Of a DNA stretch of 18,394 nt, positions 10,759-18,238 are shown one piece after another. The position numbers and the translations under genes are program-made. Each line of letters opens with the position of its first letter. The stretch's first letter is position 1. This DNA is from Chromera velia (Eukaryota; Sar; Chromeraceae), in contig JAHBMJ010002512.1 of the NCBI GenBank assembly GCA_018398765.1, forward strand, positions 1-18,394, written 5' to 3'. The notes below the pieces were generated by a model. That model made no database searches and was not told the origin of the DNA. It worked only from the letters and a program-made list of their open reading frames with translations.

Positions 10759-10899
10759 ATTCAGTATCGGGGGGCAGACGGTCAGAGACCGGATGTGGAG
10801 ACAGTTATTTCCCGTCTCCACTTTTCGAATCTTCAGCCAATGTGGTCGGAGGAGAATCTCAAGAAGGGAAATAGGTTCATTGGCAAACTACAGTCTCTC

Positions 10900-11403
10900 C
10901 CCCTTTCCCAACGCCCAGAAAAAAGAAACCATAGGTCTCGTGAAAACGAGCCAGCAACTGTCAGAAGCACAGAGAATTCCGCCCTCTGGATTCATCAGAA
11001 TACAGCTTCAGGGAAAAGAGGCTCTAGATGCCTTCATTCATTCTCTCTGGCAGGTTCTACCGTCGCTTCTGAATGCGACCCTGACGTTGCAGCTTATGAA
11101 CGTCGCGTGGTTGAGGGTTTTGGCCATCAACGGTTTGGGTGGGCATTGGGGACAAGGCCGCTCTGTTCTCTACCGAAAATACAGCGGAGATGTGTGTCTG
11201 TCTTTCTGTCCAGAGCCTAAGGGGATGTTTCTTCTTCCGAGAGTCTTCTCGAGTCAATCAGTCAGTTTCAGTCCGATGGCATTCCGGCTCGAAAATTTAA
11301 ATGGGAGAGGCAAGAGAAGGACTGACCCCCACAAGGGAGAGCAGAGAGAGCCTTGAGAAAAATGGTCTCGGCTTGCAGATTCCTCCACGGGCGGTGAAAA
11401 GTA
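10900..11403 (+). other. Inter-copy segment with a protein-like alternative frame
   Basis: After the HNH domain the main frame becomes low-complexity and unconvincing up to 11220. A second frame, open to 11356, reads more like protein between about 10940 and 11190, with Leu-rich stretches such as GFIRIQLQGKEALDAFIH and LTLQLMNVAWLRVLAI. It lacks a start of its own. It may be a remnant of a gene between the copies, a former exon, or chance. A plausible acceptor (GCTTGCAG) sits near 11379, just before copy 2. Confidence 0.3.
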
Positions 11404-12052
11404 TTGACAAGTCTTTGTCCCCACGGAAAGCAGCGATACGACTGCAAAGAATGCGGGGGAAAGGGGATTTGTGAGCACGGCCGTCAGCGCAGCTACTGTC
11501 GAGACTGTCAAGAAAGTCAGATTTGTGAACACGATCGGCACAGGTATGAGTTTGCACAACTTTGTAGAATGCCAAAAGGACAATCCTGCCTTTGCAGCCC
11601 GGAGGCAGCGGCAGAAAGAGCTCAAAAGAATGCGTTACAATACTGACCCTATTTTTCGTTTAAGCCAAGGCACCCGCGTAAGCGTGGGGAAACGCCTGGC
11701 AGCTGTCAGAGACGGCAAAACCCGTCCATCTCTTCGTCAACGCACGCCAGAGTACCTCGGTTGTTCGTTCCCCGACGTCAAAGCCCACCTCGAGAAGGAC
11801 GACTTCCACGGCAACCCCGGAATGTCGTGGGAGAATTACGGGAGTTTGTGGCACATTGACCATATTGTGCCTACTATGTACGTCGGGCCTGACAGTCTAA
11901 GACCAGATACAGAGGCTCAAATTGCCCATTTCCATTTCTTAAGCTTTCAATATGGTCAGAGGAGAATCGGCGAAAAGGAAACCGTGGGAAACCGATATAT
12001 CGGGAAACCATCTAAAATTTTATCCTTAAGCCTCTCTTCAAGCAGCGATTAA
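11404..12052 (+). pseudogene. Cys/His-repeat HNH endonuclease-like gene, copy 2, degraded
   Basis: An in-frame TGA at 11395 and no Met before CPHGKQR leave the copy without a start. Two full Cys/His units and part of a third are present, against eight in copy 1. Around 11545-11560 the frame changes, consistent with one extra base, and then reads VECQKDNPAF, a basic linker, EYLGCSFPD and WHIDHIVP. The NLQPMWSEEN region near 11937-11980 is out of frame after a net 4-nt loss. A 10-nt partial duplication of GGAAACCG brings the frame back for GNRYIGK. This is a damaged paralogue of copy 1, probably inactive unless spliced or recoded. Its C-terminal tail is Ser/Leu-rich and ends at a TAA. Confidence 0.7.
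11750..11872 (+). repeat. HNH core block, copy 2 of a 123-nt duplicated segment
   Basis: Same length as 10636-10758 with no gaps and about 95% identity. It lies 1114 nt downstream in direct orientation. Identity collapses right after the codons for HIVP and right before the EYLG codons. Confidence 0.85.
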
Positions 12053-12720
12053 TATAGATTAATATCCTATGATCAATTTTTACTTCACCATGATGGTTTT
12101 CATGTATGGATATTGCTTATCTCACTGAGTCTGGCAGTGAGATTGAGACTCACTCTGTTTATGATATTCAAAAATGCCGCCTCTTCCGTTTTTTTTATGT
12201 ACAAAGCCTTACCTTCTGTGAACTGACTGTGGCCGTGAGTGTGGTTTGTCGATCTGGTCAGTAGTGAAAAAAAAAAGGAAGCCTAGAACGTTGGTATCTC
12301 CACCCAGGTCGTCTTTCTTTTTTTAATTTTTATAGTATAAAACCTTACCGGCATCTCATCAATCACTTCAAATCTGAAACCATTTTTAGAGATTAACTTC
12401 TAGTGTTTACGGTTTTCAATTAGGCTTCTACTAGAAAAACGATGGGCCGTCGATGGCTTATATCTGAATAAATACAAACTATAACGAACTATGAACAGTT
12501 TGACTCCACTAGCTTACTAGTTACCTTCCTCATTCATTCATTCATTCATTCATTCATTCGTTCATTCATTCATTTATTTATTCATTCATTCATTCATTCA
12601 TTCATTCATTCATTCATTCATTCATTCATTCAAAAATGTGACTTGAATTCTTAAAAATAAAGAAAAATAGAAGTTCAAACATACGTTTTTGTTTATTTTT
12701 GAAGCGAAAGGGGGGTCTGC
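12053..12720. other. AT-rich intergenic spacer
   Basis: AT-rich sequence without a credible gene between the HNH locus and the plastid-protein gene. It contains A/T-runs near 12268 and 12318 and the ATTC microsatellite. Composition switches to very GC-rich, with a G8 run, at about 12710-12740. Confidence 0.65.
12531..12632. repeat. (ATTC)n microsatellite
   Basis: About 102 bp of nearly perfect ATTC units, roughly 25 of them. The interruptions are CATTCG near 12560 and TTTATTTA near 12574-12580. Confidence 0.95.
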
Positions 12721-12828
12721 ATGGCGGGGGGGGCGGCCCGGACGGTGCATGGGCTTTTAGGGCCGCGCCGGGCCGCGCAGCGTTGGGCCCAGCTTCCTTC
12801 TCTTGACTACTCCGAGACGTACAGGGAC

Positions 12829-12836
12829 TATAAAAG
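12829..12836 (+). promoter_or_regulatory. TATA box of the plastid-protein gene
   Basis: TATAAAAG lies in GC-rich sequence 254 nt upstream of the ATG at 13083. This predicts a transcription start near 12855-12866, giving a short first untranslated exon before the GTGAGT at 12878. The GC-rich stretch at 12715-12800 may be the upstream promoter region. Confidence 0.6.
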
Positions 12837-12877
12837 CGTTCCCCCCCGACAGCCAAGTTGGACAGTTTCCCTGGTTG

Positions 12878-13017
12878 GTGAGTGCGTACCGGAAGAGCGT
12901 CCTCGAAGCTGCTCTGTTGAAGCTCTGTGACGGTTCGCTCAATGTCGGACGGGATGGCCTCCGAAAATTTGTGTCGCTGAAAAGGGGCTCGCACATGAGA
13001 CTGTGCCTTCCTTGCAG
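12878..13017 (+). other. Probable 5'UTR intron of the plastid-protein gene
   Basis: GTGAGT at 12878-12883 is a strong donor. CCTTCCTTGCAG ending at 13017 is an acceptor of the TGCAG type that dominates in the LRR gene. The 140-nt interval contains the upstream ATGs at 12942 (12-codon ORF) and 12995 (20-codon ORF), which splicing would remove or disable. Confidence 0.55.
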
Positions 13018-13082
13018 TCTCTTCATTCCGGTCTCTTTCTCCCGATTCTGCGACTGACTGAAGCCAAACAGGGAGAGGAAAA

Positions 13083-16025
13083 ATGATGACAAGGTTCCCA
13101 GCGTCCCTCCTGGGAACGCTTCTCGGTTTCCTCGCCCTTCTTCAGAGTGCCGTCTCCTTTCAGGTTTTTGTCAGCTTACGCAAGGGAGCTCGACTGTCTT
13201 CTTCCTCTGCTCCTCGACGCACTCACCTCCTGAAACGTACATATCTGCAGTCTCCCTCTCCCCGTGCGCTGCTCCCCCCTGCCGTTTCTCTTTTGAAGGG
13301 GAGGAGCACTGCGGACACGGCTGCTGTCTCGTCAGAGTATGATGAGACGGAGTACAAGGATAAGGGACAGTTGCCCACCAAACAGATGTATCCCGATCCG
13401 ACCCCTGAGCAGAAGATTTTTCTGGTCCGATACAAGAAAGTGAACAAAGTGTTATGGGCAACGATGGAGAAGATGACGGGGTACAGCCGGCAGGACATGC
13501 TCAAGTGGAACGAGGCCTATCTGAAGGACCAGATGTACACCTATCTTGCTACAGAGGAAGATCAGGAACCGTTAGAGGAATGGAAGGAGGGGGATGAGAT
13601 CACAGAAGAGATGCTCCCTCGAGCAAAAGACACACCTAACCCGTCGGCATATGAGAAAATGCTGTGCGTGCGTTACCGCCAGCAGACGGGAACTAAGTGG
13701 TCGACCATGGAGAGACTGACCGGGTTCTCTCGGGGGAAGATCCGACGTTGGTCGGATGAGCTAGAGGAGGGGACGTTACAGGATGAGATTCGGGAGCAGG
13801 CCCCGACCGAAGAGATCTTTTATGATTTCTCGCCGGCTGCAGGGGGGGTGGAGGGAGCCGAGGGAGGGTACCCCCAGGGTTATGACCAGTGGGGGTATTC
13901 CGAGGGGGGGGTAGCCACTGCAGAGGATCCGTATGCTTACGGTGCTTATGGAGACCCCTCTCTTCAGCAGCAGCAAATGTGGGAGCAAGATCAGCAGGCC
14001 GGAATGTACGGGGGTGTATCGCCTCAGTATGGGGGTTCGGGTGGGGGTGCAAGTTTTGGAGATTTTACGGAAGACCAGATTGCCGATTTGATTGCGTCGG
14101 GTGAGTATGGGAGTGAATTTGACTTGGAGGCAGCCATCGTCCAATTCTCCCAGAGAGAGGTGGTTACGCCAGGGTCGCAATTAGAGAGTGAGTTGATTCC
14201 TTCTTATGGCGCAGATGTTGACACGCCAGTGAAAAAGAAGAAGAAGAAAAAGAAGAAGAAGAAACAAGCGAAGGCCAGTAAAGAATTGGCCCAGTTGTTG
14301 AAGGAGCGAGAGGAGAGGGGAGAGGGGTCAACTCAGCCGATCACTTTTGATCAGACTGCCCTCGATGCTGTCAAGAAGGATGAGGCGGCAAGAAAGCGAG
14401 CCGAGGAGGCAGAGAGAGCCTTGAAAGCGAAGGAAGAAGAAGAGAGAAAGCGTAGAGAGGAAGAAGAAATCTTGAGGAAAGAAGCAGAGCGAAAGAGAGC
14501 AGAAGAAGAGAAGAGGAAGAGAAAGGCGGAAGAAGAGAGAAGGAGAAAGGAGGAGGAAGAGAGAAAGAGGAAGGAAGAAGAAGAGAGAAAGAGAAAGGAG
14601 GAGGAAGAGAGAAAGAGAAGAGAGGAAGAAGAGAGAAAGAGACAGGAGGAGGAAGAAAGAAAGAAAAGAGAAGAGGAGGAAAGGAAGCGGAAGGAGGAAG
14701 AAGAGAGGAAGAGGAAGGAAGAAGAAGAAAGGAAGAGAAAGGAGGAGGAAGAAAGGAAGAAAAGAGCAGAGGAGGAAAGGAAGAGAAAGGAAGAGGAAAG
14801 GAGACGAGCCGAAGAAGAAGCACGAAAAAAGAAAGAAGAAGAAAAGAGAAAGAAGAAGGAAGAGGAAAGAAAGAGGACGGAAGAAGAAGAGAGAAAGAGA
14901 AAGGAAGAGGAAGAAAGGGAAGAGAGAGAACGCCAGGCAGCAATCGAAAAGGCATCTGCAGAAGAAGCAGAGAGGCTCAAGCAGTTGGCAAGGCAGAGGC
15001 AGCTGCAACGACAGGAAGAGGCAGCGCGTAGGAAGGCGGAAGAAGAGGCGAGAAGGAAGGCAGAGGAAGAGGAGGAAACACGGAGGAAGGCAGAGGGGGA
15101 AGCAAAAAGAAAAGCAGCAGAGGAAGCAAGAAAGAAGGCAGAGGAGGAAGCAAGAAGAAAGGCAGAAGAAGAAGCGAGGAAGAAGGCAGAGGAGGAAGCA
15201 AGAAAGAAGGCCGAGGAGGAAACCAAGAGAAAGGCAGAAGAGGAAGCAAGGAAGAAGGCAGAGGAGGAAGCAAGAAAGAAAGCAGCAGAGGAAGCAAGAA
15301 AGAAGGCAGAGGAGGAAGCGAGAAGAAAGGCAGAAGAGGAAGCCAGAAAGAAGGCAGAGGAGGAAGCAAAAAAGAAAGCAGAAGAGGAAGCAAGAAAGAA
15401 GGCGGAGGAGGAAGCAAAGAGAAAGGCAGAAGAGGAGGCAAGAAAGAAAGCGGAAGAGGAGGAAAAGCTCGCTGCCGCAAGGAAAGCCCGAGAAGAGGCA
15501 GAACGTGAGATTGCTGTCGCCAAAGAGCGTTTAGCAGCTGAGAAAGCAGCCGCAGCGGCCGCAGCTGCAGCTGCCGAAGGGGAGGAAGAGGAGGACGAAG
15601 ATGAGGAGGAGGAAGAAGACGAGGATGAAGAAGAGGAAGAGGAGGAGGAAGAAGAACAGGCTGTCAAGAAGCCTGTGGTACTTTTCAGAGATTCCTCAGG
15701 AACGGCACGTCGTGCTCCGTCGAAAGCTGAGCTTGTTGCACTGCTCTCCCGTTTGACTCCAGAGCAAAGAAAGAGTCTTGCACGTGCAGTTGAGTTGAAG
15801 AGAATGAAAACCCGTCTGTACAAATCATTAGAGAACACACCAGCAGGACAGGAAGGACCTACAGGGTATTATGGAAGTGGGAATCCGATTGCCTTGGTTG
15901 TTCTTGGCGTCGGTCTTGCGGTGTTGTTTTTCAAAGCTTTCCCCGATGCGTGGGAACAGATCCCGACCATTCAGATTCCTCAGGAGTTGACGGGGGAGAC
16001 TGAAGATTTCGGTACTTTGCAGTAG
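13083..16025 (+). CDS. Predicted plastid-targeted charged-helix membrane protein
   Basis: A 980-residue protein in one uninterrupted ORF. Residues 1-25 form a signal peptide (hydrophobic core L9-L20, cleavage expected AVS|F). From Phe26 to about residue 77 the sequence is Ser/Arg/Lys-rich without Asp or Glu, a transit peptide of the Phe-led type of red-derived secondary plastids. Next come a duplicated motif (about 108-151 and 189-232), a Tyr/Gly/Gln-rich segment (256-325) and a Lys tract (384-394). A long Glu/Arg/Lys helix (about 435-818) has 8-residue repeats. Ala10 and an acidic tract (about 832-858) follow, then SKAELVALLSRLTPEQRK. One membrane span (about 936-953) and a 27-residue tail end the protein. 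The likely place is a plastid membrane, with the helix as a rigid spacer or tether. Plastid PEND-type DNA anchors share a general plan, but no homology is claimed. I recognise no named family. Paired Met codons open the ORF; the first is chosen. Confidence 0.9.
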   Translation: MMTRFPASLLGTLLGFLALLQSAVSFQVFVSLRKGARLSSSSAPRRTHLLKRTYLQSPSPRALLPPAVSLLKGRSTADTAAVSSEYDETEYKDKGQLPTKQMYPDPTPEQKIFLVRYKKVNKVLWATMEKMTGYSRQDMLKWNEAYLKDQMYTYLATEEDQEPLEEWKEGDEITEEMLPRAKDTPNPSAYEKMLCVRYRQQTGTKWSTMERLTGFSRGKIRRWSDELEEGTLQDEIREQAPTEEIFYDFSPAAGGVEGAEGGYPQGYDQWGYSEGGVATAEDPYAYGAYGDPSLQQQQMWEQDQQAGMYGGVSPQYGGSGGGASFGDFTEDQIADLIASGEYGSEFDLEAAIVQFSQREVVTPGSQLESELIPSYGADVDTPVKKKKKKKKKKKQAKASKELAQLLKEREERGEGSTQPITFDQTALDAVKKDEAARKRAEEAERALKAKEEEERKRREEEEILRKEAERKRAEEEKRKRKAEEERRRKEEEERKRKEEEERKRKEEEERKRREEEERKRQEEEERKKREEEERKRKEEEERKRKEEEERKRKEEEERKKRAEEERKRKEEERRRAEEEARKKKEEEKRKKKEEERKRTEEEERKRKEEEEREERERQAAIEKASAEEAERLKQLARQRQLQRQEEAARRKAEEEARRKAEEEEETRRKAEGEAKRKAAEEARKKAEEEARRKAEEEARKKAEEEARKKAEEETKRKAEEEARKKAEEEARKKAAEEARKKAEEEARRKAEEEARKKAEEEAKKKAEEEARKKAEEEAKRKAEEEARKKAEEEEKLAAARKAREEAEREIAVAKERLAAEKAAAAAAAAAAEGEEEEDEDEEEEEDEDEEEEEEEEEEQAVKKPVVLFRDSSGTARRAPSKAELVALLSRLTPEQRKSLARAVELKRMKTRLYKSLENTPAGQEGPTGYYGSGNPIALVVLGVGLAVLFFKAFPDAWEQIPTIQIPQELTGETEDFGTLQ
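13404..13779 (+). other. Duplicated W-x-T-M-E-x2-TG-[YF]-SR domain
   Basis: Two segments align without gaps at an offset of exactly 81 residues. Shared positions include V-R-Y (115-117, 196-198), W125/W206, TME (127-129, 208-210), TG (132-133, 213-214), SR (135-136, 216-217) and W142/W223. The predicted helix, TG-[YF]-SR turn, helix pattern resembles a helix-turn-helix-like fold. DNA binding is only a possibility. Confidence 0.65.
14529..15467 (+). repeat. 24-bp-period purine-rich coding repeat (8-residue units)
   Basis: Block 1 (about 14529-14936) repeats RKRKEEEE-like units. Block 2 (about 15021-15467) repeats ARKKAEEE-like units. A less regular, Gln-containing segment separates them. The coding strand is almost all purine. 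Such Glu/Arg/Lys sequence is known to form stable single alpha-helices. Confidence 0.85.
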
Positions 16026-16830
16026 AATGGAGAGGGGTGGGGGGGGATGAGACAAGGTAGACAGACTGTGTCAATCGAATTTTGTGTCCCCATGTCTGTC
16101 TCTAGCTGTGTCTCTTCTTTTCTTGGCGGAAAGTCCTTTTCTTCTCCTTTTTCGCTCTCCATGTCATGGGATTGGGGAAGGGTTTTCTCGGCTGGTCTGG
16201 TGCATTCCCGTGGCATGCAGCAGCGATCTTTTTCTGGCATGCAAAGGAGAGGGAAACTTTTCGAGGTCGTATGTTGGTGCGTACAAGTTTCTTCCCTCCC
16301 TTGTTGATTCGAAATTCACCTCCCTTTCATCATTCCGTCCATCCGTCCTTCCAGTAGTTCATGTACCGTGCAAGAGTTTCAACTTACAGGGGCTTGTAGA
16401 TGCATTTGTTTGTTTGCCTGGTCGTTCGATTGTCTCTTCTCTGGATCTGTTTAGTCGCCGAGTCGATCTTGTGCATCTTTTGCGCAGTCCATCGTTTTCA
16501 ACTGAGACGTCGGGCATGTACCACTTTTACCATTTCTCTGAGTGGCCGGAGTGAAGGGTCAATTCAATGCATCGTTTGGCAGGGCAAAGTGCCGCTGCTG
16601 AGTCGATTGAGCATGCGGTGTGGTTGGTTGGTTTGTTGGTAGGTTAGATCCGTGCGAAGAGGCTGCGCATGTGATGATGCACCCCTGTCGCACAGTTCTA
16701 ATGCGACTTTGATCATCGGATCGATCCCCTTAGTAGTAGAACTTTGAACAGCCTGAGTCATACTAGCAGTCATAGTCGTACGTAGTGGGGGCCAGAGCAG
16801 CCTCTGAACAGGGGCAGACAGTATACGTAC
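16026..16830 (+). other. 3' flank / probable 3'UTR of the plastid-protein gene
   Basis: T/C-rich, GC-balanced sequence after the TAG. ORFs here, including a 156-codon one, have unstructured Ser/Leu/Phe-rich translations and no homology I recognise. No canonical AATAAA is seen. Confidence 0.4.
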
Positions 16831-17740
16831 ATGTCATGCATTGAAAAAAAAAGTAGCAGTGAACATTTTTTAAATCTTCATTCGTTTAGCCTACCTGAAA
16901 TTTGTGTTTGCTAGTGTGTTTGATGACTGAAACCGTGTCAGTGGTTCAACTATGGCTGCATACGTATATATTGAGCTTTAAGCTTTTGTTCAAAGTCAAA
17001 CTTTTGAAATCTGAACACTAAAAACATTGAAGATCATAACTTTTGTGCGTTTTAATATTTTTATCATATATAATAATCTAGATAATACTCCACGTTTTTT
17101 ATCACTTCAACTTCCTTTTTTTTTTTTTAGAAATTTTTACAGAGAAATTGTCTACAATCACACAAAAGAAACAACTATATAGAGAAATAATGTTGGATGT
17201 TAGGCCAGCATCTCAGGCTATAGGCTTTCATGATGACACTCAGGCTGATCATGACAGATAAATAATAAAAGGGATTTGAATATTCTAAAGAAGTTATAGA
17301 TATAAAAGGTTTTTTAAATTCTTTTAATCCTAGTTTTAACTTAGAACATGATGGTTTAAAAATTTTTATATATGTGCATCATGCCACTGTGTATGCATAT
17401 TCTTAATTTAGTAAAACGTAGAATTAATAAAGTGATGATGATCATCAGATGATGATATGATGATCACGATTTGTAGTTATAAATTCTTTACCTTGCAATG
17501 CCAGATCCCACGCCACTACATAGAAAATAGTATAGCTTGTGAAACGTATGTAAGCCTAGATACAAGTATCATGCAACTAGAAATGCAAGCATTAGCAAGT
17601 TTCGTCTTTCATCAGAGCTTCCGATGTATCTTGGCTGTAGGCCCACTTAGAAACTCATTAAATATATTTGATTTTAGAACAGGTTAAGATTTATATCATT
17701 TAATTACAGCATTCAAGTTATTGATTTCACGTCAGACTGG
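16831..17740. other. AT-rich intergenic spacer
   Basis: AT-rich spacer between two convergent genes. It contains a T11 run near 17118, an imperfect ATGATG-based inverted repeat at 17432-17467, and TATAGGCT at 17219-17226, the word that forms an arm of the dyad at 8015-8022. No gene is seen. Confidence 0.6.
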
Positions 17741-18238
17741 TCACAGATACTAATCTTGTGAACCAATTAACAGTTTCAGAGAAGAAAGCACATGAACCTT
17801 CAAGAAAGACCTTGAATCAGTACTGGGACAAAGACGCAACTGGAACTGCATCATTTGAATTGTCAATGTCACGGTTGTCATTTGTAAAAACGCTTTCACA
17901 CGTACGCTGCATCACACACCGGCACGCCGCATGAAGCACATGTCATGTGCCGTTAACAAGCAACCACATATGCAGAGAAGACCCAAAACTTGATGACAGT
18001 CACACGAACGTGAACAATCAGCAGTCGATCGGCGGACACACATCGGGCCCACACACAGCATACTGTCACACACACTCAGTTGCAGAAAAGGGACACGCAA
18101 GAGAGGCAATTCATCAAACGATCGGTGCAGCATCCTGCCTTGCAACAGTGCACTTCAACACCTCAATCCGTGAGCCTCCTGTTATCGAAAACTTTCTCCG
18201 TTTCAGGATCAAACTGAAATGTCGACTGGGCCTGGCGC
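17741..18238 (-). other. Presumed 3' flank of the minus-strand gene
   Basis: GC-balanced sequence with a CA-rich stretch at about 18033-18078. It lies downstream of the minus-strand TAA at 18239-18241. I see no coding or RNA feature. Confidence 0.4.

Larger units (their letters stand above)
9482..11220 (+). pseudogene. Cys/His-repeat HNH endonuclease-like gene, copy 1, frameshifted
   Basis: The first frame (ATG 9482 to TAG near 10319) gives about 195 residues of Ser/Arg-rich unrecognised sequence. Five units of an 18-residue repeat with pattern CxHGRxRxxCKECGGxxI follow. After position 10308 the repeats continue in another frame, consistent with loss of one base. Three more units follow, then CQKDNP, a basic linker and an HNH-like domain with WHVDHIVPI, HFSNLQPMW, SEEN and KGN. 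HNH nucleases cut DNA with one metal held by His/Asp/Asn residues of a beta-beta-alpha fold. The Cys/His repeats probably bind zinc and may contact DNA. The family match comes from motifs, and the selfish or mobile role is inferred. The true start and 3' end are unclear, since the frame runs to 11220 well past the domain. A same-strand paralogue lies about 1.1 kb downstream. Confidence 0.65.

Noticed and set aside
11544-11567. 24-nt GT...AG interval in copy 2 that looks like a mini-intron
   Set aside because: Its length is a multiple of three, so removing it does not move the repeat frame into the HNH frame. It is also far shorter than the other introns here.
12721-12930. 69-codon ORF across the TATA region
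   Set aside because: It overlaps the TATA box and the predicted donor, and its composition reflects the GC-rich promoter sequence.
14328-15838. Long minus-strand ORFs (495, 226, 194 and 167 codons) rich in Ser, Phe and Leu
   Set aside because: They are mirror images of the purine-rich charged-helix coding region. Their low-complexity composition is fully explained by reading the opposite strand.
16084-16554. 156-codon plus-strand ORF after the plastid-protein gene
   Set aside because: It opens with a GTG codon, is Ser/Leu/Phe-rich without motifs, and sits in the probable 3'UTR.
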